Below are positions 16,477 to 25,019 of a stretch of DNA of 47,002 bases, in pieces. The notes under the pieces are model-generated. The model saw only the letters and a list, made by a program, of their open reading frames with translations. It made no database searches and was not told the origin of the DNA. The DNA lies in assembly GCF_003467125.1 (NCBI RefSeq), contig NZ_QSFA01000019.1, positions 1 to 47,002 on the forward strand. Direction: 5' to 3'. Origin of the DNA: Megasphaera sp. AM44-1BH. GTDB taxonomy: Bacteria > Bacillota > Negativicutes > Veillonellales > Megasphaeraceae. The position numbers and the translations under genes are program-made. Positions within the stretch are counted from its first letter, which is position 1, and each line of letters begins with the position of its first letter.

Positions 16477-17478
16477 ATGATGATACAAAAAGCAATCCTT
16501 CATATTCTGGACTTTAATACGAATATATGTATTCTGTCACAACAAGATCTCGATTTTTCCAGTGATGTCGTGTATGAATATGTAGATAAACGGATAGAAC
16601 GACTGCTGAAAGATGCCGGACAGCAGACAGGCGTTTTTTACGCTACCAGTTCGTTCCAGCATGTATTGCAAAAGCTCCAGATGGAAGAAATAACCTTTGA
16701 TGATGCAGCAGCAGCTATTGCAAAAAAAACATATGATATACTGTCTCATTGTGATGAAACGGAATCAACGGACCTTCTCGTCGTCGATTTTAACGACGAT
16801 GATGATGTACGGACACTGGCAGTGTTGATGCTGGAAAATAAAACGGCCTATACTCATCAGGTACTGGATGAGGAAGGACATGTGTACAATAAACTTATCA
16901 AACATTATGCTATTTTGCCGGGGACGGGACAGAAAATAGAAGCTTATGCTTTAATACGGTTTGATGATTTTTCTATCCGCTTTGTCGATAAGAAACGGAA
17001 ATGTAATGGGGAAGATATGTATATCCTGCCGGACCGGCTGCTTCAGTGCACGTCCTGTATTTCTGGCCGGGATGCAGTAAAAATGGTAAACAAAATAGCT
17101 GCCCAGGTGGCAGAAGATCATGGTGGCAGCAGTGTCGAAGCCTTATCTAAAGCCAAGAATTACCTTGCGGATCATGCAGAGACATCCGATTCTTTATCAC
17201 CTAAGGAACTGGGGGCTGTTGTGTTTTCAGATAACAAAGAAATGCAGAATCAGTTTGAACAGGAAATACAGGAAGCACAGCTGCCTGACCAGGTACCGGT
17301 GCAGCAGGATTTTGCCCGGCGAACTGGAAAAACGCATAAGATAAAGACTGATACGGGAATCGAAATCACTTTTCCATCGGAATATATTGATAATTCTGAT
17401 TATATTCAGTTTATTAATAACCCTGACGGAACCTTGTCTATCGAATTAAAAAATATCGCTAAGATTGTAAATAAATAA
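16477..17478 (+). CDS. Nucleoid-associated protein, NdpA/YejK family
   Basis: About 333 residues, matching the 37-kDa nucleoid-associated protein family. It has an N-terminal IQKAILHILDFNT, a central DFNDDDDVRTLAVLMLENKTAYTHQ region and a C-terminal KTDTGIEITFPSEYIDN section. Proteins of this family bind DNA and localise to the nucleoid; their exact job is unclear. AGGGGGA (16464-16470) abuts ATG 16471 and is six bases from ATG 16477, so 16477 (or ATG 16480) is preferred. Confidence 0.82.
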   Translation: MMIQKAILHILDFNTNICILSQQDLDFSSDVVYEYVDKRIERLLKDAGQQTGVFYATSSFQHVLQKLQMEEITFDDAAAAIAKKTYDILSHCDETESTDLLVVDFNDDDDVRTLAVLMLENKTAYTHQVLDEEGHVYNKLIKHYAILPGTGQKIEAYALIRFDDFSIRFVDKKRKCNGEDMYILPDRLLQCTSCISGRDAVKMVNKIAAQVAEDHGGSSVEALSKAKNYLADHAETSDSLSPKELGAVVFSDNKEMQNQFEQEIQEAQLPDQVPVQQDFARRTGKTHKIKTDTGIEITFPSEYIDNSDYIQFINNPDGTLSIELKNIAKIVNK

Positions 17479-17481
17479 AAC

Positions 17482-17534
17482 CATAACAGCCCATATCCTG
17501 CCCGCTTACTATAGGCAGAATATGGGCTGTTATG
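17482..17534. terminator. Bidirectional terminator between convergent genes
   Basis: A 21-base stem with one mismatch (17482-17502 with 17514-17534) and an 11-base loop. It lies between the stop codons of the NdpA-like gene (+) and the TauE-like gene (-). Confidence 0.75.
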
Positions 17535-17550
17535 TTGTGATTTTCACGAG

Positions 17551-18291
17551 TTACCCGGCTAATACACTATAAAATGTGTACAGACAGACGAAATAAAGCA
17601 TACAGAAAATGAGCCGGCGGAATAACTGGGGAGATACGTATTTTAAAAGTTTTTGTCCCAGAAGGATTCCCAGAACCAGGGCCGGTATCATATACGCCGA
17701 CTCATATACGGCATTTGTAAAATCGATACCATTAGCGGCGAAGAAGGAAATGGAGATAATTCCGCTCAGAAAGAAAAAGAAGACACTCGTACCGCGCAGC
17801 TGCTGAGGCGTAAAGTCAGCATAGGCAAAGTACATGATGAGTGGTGGTCCGGCCATGCCTGTTGTGACTCCGGACAGACCGGAAAGAAATCCTGTCAGCA
17901 TATCATTGCGGTGACACTGGCGGAAATGATGATGGGAAAACTGCATAGCCAGTAACGAGAGAAAAATAACGGAACCGACCAGGATTTTCAGCTGGCTGCT
18001 GGAAAAATGATGATAAATGAGCATGCCAGGAGGCTGGGCAAGCATATATCCGATAATGATAACGGCAACGACCCGTGTCCGGGCTTCCCGGAATACAAAC
18101 GGCAGCTGTACGATATTTGTACACATAGCGACGACGAACATAATGAGTACAGTAAGCTTGGGGTCATAGAAAATCATCAGTAAAGGGGCGGCAATGATAA
18201 CCAGTCCGAAACCCGTGATGGCCTGCATGAGAGCTGCCAGAAAAATGACAAGCGCCGGCATCAGATGGGCCGTTATGAGAGAGATATCCAA
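17551..18291 (-). CDS. TauE/SafE-family membrane transporter
   Basis: 246 residues with about eight hydrophobic helices. The two family repeats are visible: ALMQAITGFGLVIIAAPLL near the N-terminus and GFLSGLSGVTTGMAGPPLIM in the middle (the glycine-rich signatures of the DUF81/TauE/SafE family). These proteins export sulfite or related organic anions. The substrate here cannot be told; it has its own position between two terminators. Confidence 0.85.
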   Translation of the reverse strand: MDISLITAHLMPALVIFLAALMQAITGFGLVIIAAPLLMIFYDPKLTVLIMFVVAMCTNIVQLPFVFREARTRVVAVIIIGYMLAQPPGMLIYHHFSSSQLKILVGSVIFLSLLAMQFSHHHFRQCHRNDMLTGFLSGLSGVTTGMAGPPLIMYFAYADFTPQQLRGTSVFFFFLSGIISISFFAANGIDFTNAVYESAYMIPALVLGILLGQKLLKYVSPQLFRRLIFCMLYFVCLYTFYSVLAG

Positions 18292-18362
18292 CGAATCACT
18301 TCCTTTTCCGGAATAGTTCTATCATAATGGTAGCATAGCAGAAACAAAGTATCAATGTAAAA

Positions 18363-18399
18363 AAAGACTGCCTATGAATTTTCATCATACGCAGTCTTT
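18363..18399 (-). terminator. bioY terminator
   Basis: AAAGACTGC (18363-18371) pairs with GCAGTCTTT (18391-18399). On the minus strand the stem runs into a seven-T stretch, a standard intrinsic terminator 16 bases after the bioY stop. Confidence 0.8.
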
Positions 18400-18414
18400 G
18401 GTATAAAAGGATAA

Positions 18415-18972
18415 TCAATCGTGATAGAGCGTATTGATCCGCACCCCTAAAAACGCAGCCAGGACAGCTTTGGCAATATCTCCGGGAATGAATGGGAATA
18501 CGGCCATGACACAAGCCTGCCAGAACGTTACCTGCAGTACCAGCATCATAGAAATGACTCCGCCCAGATACGTGATGGGAATCCCTATGATGACTGCAAT
18601 AAGAGAATAACGTATAAAGGAATTTTTCCGGCCTTTTAACAAGCTGACAAGGGGATAAGCGATGGCGAATGCAATGATAAAGCCCCCTGTCGGTCCGAAC
18701 AGTCTGCCGAATCCTGCCGTTCCACCGACAAATACAGGCAGGCCGGCGCTTCCCAGAAGAATCCAGACGAGCATGACAATAAGCGTTTGTTTTGGTTTCA
18801 AAATAAACGCAGTCAGATTCATGACCACTGTCAGAGCCGTAATCATTGCCGTGGTAAAAGGCAGGGGGATGGATATATAGGCAGAGACACAGCACAATGC
18901 CACGCATATGGACATTTTTGTTATTGTACGGATAGAATAGGCCGGATGTAATACTGCTTCACGAGTCGCCAT
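18415..18972 (-). CDS. bioY: Biotin ECF transporter S component BioY
   Basis: 185 residues, about six membrane helices. The BioY pattern is clear: VSAYISIPLPFTTAMITALTVVM near the N-terminus, then GSAGLPVFVGGTAGFGRLFGPTGGFIIAF, the biotin-binding loop region. It captures biotin and works alone or with the ECF A/A'/T energising module, which is not in this window. It has its own promoter and terminator. A BirA-like half-site upstream suggests repression by biotin. Confidence 0.92.
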   Translation of the reverse strand: MATREAVLHPAYSIRTITKMSICVALCCVSAYISIPLPFTTAMITALTVVMNLTAFILKPKQTLIVMLVWILLGSAGLPVFVGGTAGFGRLFGPTGGFIIAFAIAYPLVSLLKGRKNSFIRYSLIAVIIGIPITYLGGVISMMLVLQVTFWQACVMAVFPFIPGDIAKAVLAAFLGVRINTLYHD

Positions 18973-19014
18973 TATAGATCACCTTTCTGTCATATAAGAA
19001 TAACTACAGGCAGT

Positions 19015-19043
19015 ATTATATCCGTTTTTTTCAGATAAGTCAA
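19015..19043 (-). promoter_or_regulatory. bioY promoter
   Basis: Minus strand TTGACT (19038-19043), 17-base spacer, TATAAT (19015-19020). The leader to the bioY ATG is about 35 bases. Confidence 0.75.
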
Positions 19044-19072
19044 CTTCACTGTATTGTAAATAGGTTAACAAT
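19038..19072 (-). promoter_or_regulatory. Candidate BirA (biotin repressor) operator
   Basis: The minus strand has a perfect Gram-positive BirA half-site ATTGTTAACCT. About 16 bases on lies AGTTGACTT, a weak match to the second half-site (GGTTAACAA) that overlaps the promoter -35. The first half-site is also part of a shorter dyad ATTGTTAACC/TATTTACAAT (19053-19072). The known arrangement for BirA is two half-sites 14-16 bases apart. The weak second half keeps confidence moderate. Confidence 0.4.
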
Positions 19073-19086
19073 AAGAAGCGGCACGA

Positions 19087-19677
19087 TTATATCCAGATTT
19101 CGATTACAGAAAATAAGAGGAGTACGCCGAGAACGATAGAAGTACTTCGTTCATGGGACGCAAAATAATGGCGGAATGCTGCGCCTGCCAGGGCCCAGAG
19201 TACATTAGAAATGGAACATAGCAGGCACATGACGATGCCCAGAAGAAGACGGGGAACAAGAGACGTAAATGCCGGCAGGATAAAGACCATGTATCCCATG
19301 AGGAAAAAAAGCATGACCTTGACGTTTGTCAGATTGAGGACAAAGCCGGAAATAAAAAGACGGCTTTTTATATTTTTTTCTTCTTTTTCTGCCGAAGCTG
19401 GCTGAGGTTTAACAATTTTATATGTCAGATATAGAATATATAAAGAGCCTAATGCTTTAAACGGAGTTTCTAATTGGGGAATCAGTTCCTGCAGCGTGGC
19501 AGAACAAAAATAAGCGGCACCGTCAATAATGAAAAAACTGAAAAAAAGGCCCCAGAGAAAAGGAGCAGCCTGTTTAAACCCTACTTTCTGGCTGACCGAT
19601 AAAGACATGAGATTATTCGGCCCTGGTGTAAAGGACATGCCTATACAATACATAAGAAATGCGGCTAATTCTGACAT
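19087..19677 (-). CDS. LysE/RhtB-family exporter
   Basis: About 196 residues, six hydrophobic helices. The family signature GMSFTPGPNNLMSLSVSQKVGFKQA is at the N-terminus, and FVLNLTNVKVMLFF is the conserved central motif. Members export amino acids or analogues. Starts possible at 19680 or 19677 after a GAGGTG site. No link to its neighbours is evident. Confidence 0.85.
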   Translation of the reverse strand: MSELAAFLMYCIGMSFTPGPNNLMSLSVSQKVGFKQAAPFLWGLFFSFFIIDGAAYFCSATLQELIPQLETPFKALGSLYILYLTYKIVKPQPASAEKEEKNIKSRLFISGFVLNLTNVKVMLFFLMGYMVFILPAFTSLVPRLLLGIVMCLLCSISNVLWALAGAAFRHYFASHERSTSIVLGVLLLFSVIEIWI

Positions 19678-19787
19678 CATACAAAGCACCTCGCATCAGA
19701 TAAGATATTTCATCAGTAATCCTGATTTATCCGTTAAAACAATTATTATTTTATTATATATTTTCAAGAGAAACAATACATGCTGTA

Positions 19788-19818
19788 TCGCTTCTGTTGC
19801 ACTATTTTTTTCGGCGTG
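19788..19818 (+). repeat. Imperfect direct repeat, copy 1 (left edge of defence segment)
   Basis: TCGCTTCTGTTGC-ACTA-TTTTTTTCGGCGTG. Copy 2 at 36610-36641 has the same first 13 and last 14 bases, with CCTGC in the middle. This copy abuts the leader of CRISPR array 1, starting at its last bases. Confidence 0.7.
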
Positions 19819-19955
19819 ACTTTTAACCAAAAATTTTTCCTTTGCTCGCAGACCTTAGAAATCACAGGATTTTGACAAGAGCCCGAAATTTTGGTTAAAT
19901 AAAAGTAACCTGTTGTGAGCTTAAGCAGGATGAGGATATTCGTGCAAAAGACTCC
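19816..19955 (+). promoter_or_regulatory. Leader of CRISPR array 1
   Basis: 140 bases clearly homologous to the leader of array 2 (28817-28954) from TGACTTTT onward. Inside is a conserved promoter TTGACA (19872-19877)-17-TTAAAT (19895-19900), positioned to transcribe the array. There is also a CCAAAAATTT/AAATTTTGG inverted repeat, and GCTCGCAG (19844-19851) facing the partly matching TTGTGAGC (19913-19920). Leaders carry the array promoter and guide spacer integration at the first repeat. Confidence 0.85.
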
Positions 19956-20343
19956 GTTAACTGCCGTATAGGCAGCTTAGAAAACTGAGTGCAGCGTTTT
20001 GCCATCGTATGACGGGTTAACTGCCGTATAGGCAGCTTAGAAACAAATCTGTATTCGTATAAAGGGCATGATTTCGTTAACTGCCGTATAGGCAGCTTAG
20101 AAAAAATACAAAAATTATATAGACACGTATAAACTGTTAACTGCCGTATAGGCAGCTTAGAAAAAACAAGGGGCGTGCTAATCAAGAATAGCACGGTTAA
20201 CTGCCGTATAGGCAGCTTAGAAATCAGACGAACGCCCACCTCGAATATGAAAAGTGTTAACTGCCGTATAGGCAGCTTAGAAATACGACTTCAATGGTCC
20301 GGGACGTAAGGTCTAGTTAACTGCCGTATAGGCAGCTTAGAAA
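19956..20343 (+). CRISPR. Type I-F CRISPR array 1: 7 repeats, 6 spacers
   Basis: Seven identical 28-base repeats at exact 60-base period (starts 19956, 20016, 20076, 20136, 20196, 20256, 20316) with six 32-base spacers. The repeat begins GTTAACTGCCGTATAGGCAG and ends CTTAGAAA: a 5-bp CTGCC/GGCAG stem with pentaloop, the type I-F design cut by Cas6f. All repeats have loop GTATA, unlike GCATA in array 2. The last repeat is intact. 20344-20548 between array and cas1 holds no gene or further repeat; a small AGGCG/CGCCT inverted repeat and a weak cas1 promoter (TTGATG-16-TACACT near 20501-20528) are all I see. Confidence 0.97.
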
Positions 20344-20548
20344 AACAGAAACGACAAAACCTGTTTATGCTACAGTAAAAATACTTTCGTAAAGGCGTGC
20401 CCGTGGCGCGCCTGCTATGGACATGTAGAAATACACTAGGACGTGTCTTCTGGCACAGCTCCTATGCATAAGAATACTGGCCGTGTGTTTTTTATCGCGC
20501 TTTTGATGACGTAATTAACGGATTTACACTAAGGATGAAGGTGATGTC

Positions 20549-21550
20549 ATGACAAGAGCAGAAATTGAAGCATCGAATTTAAAAGTCATTCTACATTCTA
20601 AGAGGGCGAATATTTATTACCTAGAAAAGTGCCGAGTTATGCAAAAGGATGGGCGCGTGCTTTATCTGACAGAGGGGAAGCGGGAAAATCAATATTGGAA
20701 TATACCGATTGCCAATACGACGGTACTGCTGTTGGGGACGGGTACATCCATCACGCAAGCTGCGATACGGATGTTAGCTATGGCTGGCGTAATGGTCGGG
20801 TTTTGTGGTAATGGTGGGACCCCATTGCTTTCGGGTGTAGAAATTGAATGGCTCAGTCCTCAAAGCGAATACCGGCCAACGGAATATGTACAGGGATGGC
20901 TTTCCTTTTGGTTTCAGGCAGATAAGCGGTTAACAGCGGCGAAGGAGTTCCAAATGAAGCGATGCCAGTTCATCGAGCAGGTCTGGCAGAAAGATCGCGA
21001 CTTGCAGAGTTGTGGCTTCTATGCAGATGACGATGAAATCCAATCGGCTATGCATCGTTTTCAGCGGATCATCCGGCAAGCCGTGGATATCAAGCAATTG
21101 CTGGCAGGTGAGGCAATCTTTACGAAGGCGCTTTATAAATATGCGAGTGAACACGTCAATATGCCAGATTTTGTTCGCCTTCATGATGCTCCTGCGGGAG
21201 ATAAAGCTAACATCTTCTTGAATCACGGCAATTATCTGGCCTATGGCATGGCTGCGGTCACCCTTTGGGTATTGGGGATACCGCATGGCTTTGCTGTCAT
21301 GCATGGAAAAACACGGCGCGGGGCCTTGGTCTTCGATGTTGCCGATCTCGTAAAAGATGCCATTGTCCTGCCGGGTGCATTTATCTGTGCGGAAGATAAT
21401 CTCCGAGATCAGGAATTTCGTTCGTATTGTCTGCAGAAATTTGCGGAACACAAGGTAATGGACTTCTTGTTTGAAGAAGTAAAACGCGTGAGCCAATTGT
21501 GGGGAAAGGAGGGACCGTATCATGATGGTACTGTTTACCAGCCGCAGTGA
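20549..21550 (+). CDS. cas1: Cas1, type I-F integrase
   Basis: 333 residues. Cas1 is the endonuclease/integrase that inserts new spacers, working with the Cas2 part of Cas2-3. The metal-binding residues are visible: Glu in LLAGEAIFTKALYKYA (about 190), His in FAVMHGKTRRG (about 252) and Asp in LVFDVADLVKDAI (about 265). N-terminal TRAEIEASNLKVILHSKRAN is typical of the I-F (Cas1f) group. GAAGGTG lies before the ATG. It overlaps cas2-3 by 29 bases. All catalytic residues are present, so adaptation is probably functional. Confidence 0.95.
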   Translation: MTRAEIEASNLKVILHSKRANIYYLEKCRVMQKDGRVLYLTEGKRENQYWNIPIANTTVLLLGTGTSITQAAIRMLAMAGVMVGFCGNGGTPLLSGVEIEWLSPQSEYRPTEYVQGWLSFWFQADKRLTAAKEFQMKRCQFIEQVWQKDRDLQSCGFYADDDEIQSAMHRFQRIIRQAVDIKQLLAGEAIFTKALYKYASEHVNMPDFVRLHDAPAGDKANIFLNHGNYLAYGMAAVTLWVLGIPHGFAVMHGKTRRGALVFDVADLVKDAIVLPGAFICAEDNLRDQEFRSYCLQKFAEHKVMDFLFEEVKRVSQLWGKEGPYHDGTVYQPQ

Positions 21551-24500
21551 GAAGAAAGCCTTGTTGACGGTTCGCCGCATCTTGGATCAATTTGCAGACC
21601 GCATCGGAAATGATACATGGCAGACCATTATGACACAGGAAGGCGTACAGGAGGTCAGGAAGCTCCTGCGCAGGAGTGCGACAAAAAGCACAGCGGTGTC
21701 CTGCCGTTGGATTCGCTCGCGCAATCGCAGCCAGCTTCTCTGGGTAGTGGGAAACCGTGATAAATTCAATGCAGAGGGCGTGGTTCCCGTCAATACAACG
21801 CGTAAGAATATCCTGCATAAGGAGTGGGAGGGCGGTTGGCCATATCTTGCCTTGCTCAAGGCATTGACAGCTGTCGCAGCGCTTTTTCATGACTGGGGCA
21901 AATCGTCTGACCATTTCCAGAAAAAGCTGCGGTCGTCGTCGATGGAAAAAGATCCGTATCGCCATGAGTGGGTCTCCTGCCAGTTATTGGCAGCCGTGGC
22001 GAAAATCAGTGGTGATACACAGGATGACGATGCTTGGATGCATCTTTTCTTGGATGGCAAACTGAAAAAGACAACCTTAAAGAACGAGATGAAGAACCGG
22101 AACAATCAGGCAGATTCATTGCCGGCGATGCCGCCAATTATGCGCATCCTGGTTTGGCTGATTCTGTCGCATCATCATTTGCCCGTAACTCGGAATGAAA
22201 TGGAATGCAAAATCTGTGCAGAAGATCCACCCATGTCGTTGGAAAGACTTTTTTTGACAGTTAAAGCGGAATGGGGGTATGAAGGCGTTGTACCGGCAGG
22301 GGAGAATCCCTGTTTTTCTTTTTCAAAAGGCTTCTTGCTGGATGATGATGACTGGAATAAGGCGGTCAAAAAATGGCTGACCCGTCTACTCCGGGAAAAA
22401 GCACAGCTGCAACAGCTCTGTACTGACTCAAGCTTGGCTTTGCGTCCGCTCCTTCTATATGTGCGGGAAGCCTTGATGCTGGCAGACCATTTTGTCTCTT
22501 CCCAGAAATGTCAGACAGATATACCAATTGAGGAGCAGAAAAAGGTTTTATATGCCAATACAGATGGAAATAAGCTCTGTGATAAATTGTCTTCTCATTT
22601 GACACGTGTGGCTACTCAAGCTGTCAATATTGCGCACCAGCTGCCCCTCTTTGCAAGCGAGATGGATGTGGCTGATACCGTGCGGTTTGCATCGGCGAAG
22701 GCGCCCTATCATTGGCAGGACAAGGCTGTTCGCGAAATCCAATCGGCCAAACAGGATGGAATAGATCAGGCTTGGTTCATCCTAAATATGGCAAGTACGG
22801 GTTGTGGCAAGACCACAGCCAATGCCAAACTGATGCAGGCTTTGTCACCAGATGGCAAGGTCATGCGATATACGTTGGCATTGGGATTGCGTTCACTAAC
22901 GCTCCAGACAGGCAGTGAATATCGGGAACGCATGCATTTGACCAAGGATGAACTGGCCGTCATCATTGGTTCCCAAGCTATCGAAGCACTATATCAGCAG
23001 GAGAAGAATGAAAATACAGAGTCGGAGCAAAAGAGTTCTCCTTGCGAAATTGGTGGCTCAGGAGAAGAAGAGCTCCTGGAAGATATGCTTTCCTTTGAAG
23101 ATAACTTCACGCACGATCAGTTGAAGTATCTGGACATTTACCTCGATGGGCGCAAAAATCCGCAAGCGAAGAAAAATGGTGCCTTCCTGTTCAAGCCGGT
23201 GTTGGTGGCGACAATCGACCAGATTATCCGTGCGACAGAGGTGACACGCGGAGGGAAGGGACTATTGCCTTTCCTTCGGATGATGTCAGCTGACCTCGTC
23301 ATTGATGAAGTGGATGATTTCTCGCCGGAGGATTTGACAGCCGTCGCCCGGCTCGTCCATTTAGCGGGTGTGCTCGGACGCAATGTGATTTTGTCTTCTG
23401 CGACGATTCCGCCGGACTTGGCACAGGGAATGTATCAGGCTTATCAGGATGGCCTGTGCTGCTATAATGCATTTTCAGACCAGGCGAAATCGATGACTGC
23501 TGTCTGGGTGGATGAGTTCCGTTCTGCATCCTCCGCCATACCGCTGCAGCAGCCGAACCAGTATGGGTTGGCCCATAAGAACTTTATTGAGAAGCGCGTC
23601 AAGAAGTTGCGGACACAGGTCGTGAAGCGGAAAGCTGTCGTAATTTCTTGCCAGCCGCAGGCAACGAAAGAACTGTCCTGGCAGTCGTATGTTGAGGCTA
23701 TGAAACAGGCTGTCCAGCAGCTTCATAGTAATCACCATGTCATTGATGAGAAAACGGGCAAGGAAGTGTCCTTTGGCCTCGTGCGACTTGCCAATATCAA
23801 TCCCTGTGTCAATATGACACTTTCCCTGTTGTCGGCTGACTGGCCGGATGATACAGCGGTGTTCCTCATGTGTTATCACAGCCGTCAGGTTTTGCTGCTT
23901 CGCCATGAACAGGAAACGTACCTCGATTATGTTTTGCGCCGTAAGCATGAGAAGGAAAAACGGGTCTCATTTCAAGATACAGTTCTTCGTGCCCATTTGG
24001 ATAGGAACCAAAAGCAACGGTGTATTTTCTTGGTAATTGCCACTCCGGTAGAAGAAATTGGACGTGACCATGATTTTGATTGGGCTATCGTAGAGCCCTC
24101 TTCCTATCGCTCGATTATCCAGCTAGCAGGACGTGTACATCGTCATCGTCCGTGTCTGCAGGATATATCTGCTCCCAATATTGGTGTCATGCAGTTTAAT
24201 TGGAAGGGGATGGCCAATCCCGGACAGAGAGTCGTCTTCTGTAGACCCGGTTTCGAAAAAACTCCGCATTATCTGTTGCAGAGCCATGACATGAAGGAGT
24301 TAGTTCCTACCGATAATTGGGCGCATATCGATGCTATCCCTCGCGTGCAAATTCCAAGGCCGCTGCGTCCTCAGTCGCAATTGATTGACTTAGAACACCA
24401 GAGATTGGCAGATTGGCGTAGTCTCGACGATAAATCACCGGACAAAGTGGGTGGCTGGCAGCAGACTTGCTGGTGGATGACAGGCTTACCACAGTATCTG

Positions 24501-24881
24501 TGTCCGTTCCGTGCAGGGGTTCCTGATAAAGACCTGTGCTATCGATACGATGCAGAGAAGGGGATGTTGGGCTTCTATAAAATAGATAAGGGTGAATATA
24601 TACCATACGGGGATATGTGCAATCTGAAATCATACCCTGAGGAGAAGCTGAATCCTTACAGAGAGCGGTTCTGGTTGTCACGCTCTTATATGGCGTCTCT
24701 TCAGGCGCAAGCTGCTAGAAAAATGCATTCCGATGAAGATGAAGGAAATGTTCTGCAGCGTATATCCGAGCGGTATGGGCAGCTGACTCTCCCAGGCTAT
24801 GCAGATGAATCTGCCAGGACATACTGGTATGATGACCAGCTGGGAGCATTTCACATCTTGGTGAAGGAAAGAAAGGGATAG
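21522..24881 (+). CDS. cas3: Cas2-3 fusion nuclease-helicase, type I-F
   Basis: 1119 residues. A Cas2 domain (about 1-95, MMVLFTSRSEKKALLTVRRI) is fused to Cas3, an arrangement found only in type I-F. HD nuclease motif FHDWGKSSDHF is at about 122; further His are in LSHHHLP. The helicase has Walker A MASTGCGKTT (about 425), Walker B DLVIDEVDD (about 593), motif III LSSATI (about 625) and motif VI QLAGRVHRHR (about 870). It is recruited by target-bound Csy complex to degrade DNA and joins Cas1 in adaptation. AAGGAGGG lies eight bases before the ATG. The stop codon lies within the predicted promoter of the mini-CRISPR RNA. Confidence 0.96.
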   Translation: MMVLFTSRSEKKALLTVRRILDQFADRIGNDTWQTIMTQEGVQEVRKLLRRSATKSTAVSCRWIRSRNRSQLLWVVGNRDKFNAEGVVPVNTTRKNILHKEWEGGWPYLALLKALTAVAALFHDWGKSSDHFQKKLRSSSMEKDPYRHEWVSCQLLAAVAKISGDTQDDDAWMHLFLDGKLKKTTLKNEMKNRNNQADSLPAMPPIMRILVWLILSHHHLPVTRNEMECKICAEDPPMSLERLFLTVKAEWGYEGVVPAGENPCFSFSKGFLLDDDDWNKAVKKWLTRLLREKAQLQQLCTDSSLALRPLLLYVREALMLADHFVSSQKCQTDIPIEEQKKVLYANTDGNKLCDKLSSHLTRVATQAVNIAHQLPLFASEMDVADTVRFASAKAPYHWQDKAVREIQSAKQDGIDQAWFILNMASTGCGKTTANAKLMQALSPDGKVMRYTLALGLRSLTLQTGSEYRERMHLTKDELAVIIGSQAIEALYQQEKNENTESEQKSSPCEIGGSGEEELLEDMLSFEDNFTHDQLKYLDIYLDGRKNPQAKKNGAFLFKPVLVATIDQIIRATEVTRGGKGLLPFLRMMSADLVIDEVDDFSPEDLTAVARLVHLAGVLGRNVILSSATIPPDLAQGMYQAYQDGLCCYNAFSDQAKSMTAVWVDEFRSASSAIPLQQPNQYGLAHKNFIEKRVKKLRTQVVKRKAVVISCQPQATKELSWQSYVEAMKQAVQQLHSNHHVIDEKTGKEVSFGLVRLANINPCVNMTLSLLSADWPDDTAVFLMCYHSRQVLLLRHEQETYLDYVLRRKHEKEKRVSFQDTVLRAHLDRNQKQRCIFLVIATPVEEIGRDHDFDWAIVEPSSYRSIIQLAGRVHRHRPCLQDISAPNIGVMQFNWKGMANPGQRVVFCRPGFEKTPHYLLQSHDMKELVPTDNWAHIDAIPRVQIPRPLRPQSQLIDLEHQRLADWRSLDDKSPDKVGGWQQTCWWMTGLPQYLCPFRAGVPDKDLCYRYDAEKGMLGFYKIDKGEYIPYGDMCNLKSYPEEKLNPYRERFWLSRSYMASLQAQAARKMHSDEDEGNVLQRISERYGQLTLPGYADESARTYWYDDQLGAFHILVKERKG

Positions 24882-24907
24882 TCAGTTTAGCTCGTTTCTG
24901 TTATAAT
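24879..24907 (+). promoter_or_regulatory. Promoter of the mini-CRISPR (CreR-like) RNA
   Basis: TAGTCA (24879-24884, 4/6 to consensus), 17-base spacer, and an extended -10: TG at 24899-24900, one base, TATAAT at 24902-24907. The start site would be near 24914, two bases before the first repeat-like element. It overlaps the cas2-3 stop codon. Confidence 0.65.
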
Positions 24908-24913
24908 GAATCA

Positions 24914-24991
24914 GTAGTATCTGCCGTGCAGGCAGCTTAGAAAGTAGTTATGTTTTGAAGTTATTTATCTGCCGCGTAGGCAGCTTCTTGA
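24914..24991 (+). ncRNA. CreR-like crRNA mimic: two degenerate repeats around a 20-base guide
   Basis: Repeat-like 1 (24916-24943) has lost GTTAA but keeps the CTGCC-GTGCA-GGCAG hairpin and a perfect 8-base handle CTTAGAAA. Repeat-like 2 (24964-24991) keeps the CTGCC-GCGTA-GGCAG hairpin but has a degenerate 3' end, which a crRNA does not need. Cas6f cutting after each stem would give a normal 5' handle, a short guide GTAGTTATGTTTTGAAGTTA (24944-24963) and a 3' hairpin. The guide matches 25026-25043 in the csy1 promoter: 14 of the first 16 bases match, mismatches only at positions 6 and 12, with PAM CC just before. Likely role: directing the Csy complex to repress its own operon. No toxin reading frame lies alongside, so it is CreR-type, not CreTA-type. 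Confidence 0.85.
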
Positions 24992-25019
24992 ATAAATTTC
25001 TTTGGAATATAATTTATTA

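Noticed and set aside
18296..18907. 203-codon minus-strand frame overlapping bioY
   Set aside because: A different-phase shadow of bioY, Cys/His/Arg-rich and without a ribosome site.
19895..20239. Minus-strand reading frame of about 114 codons with repeated SKLPIRQLT
   Set aside because: It is the translated complement of the CRISPR repeats in array 1, created by the 60-base period being a multiple of three.
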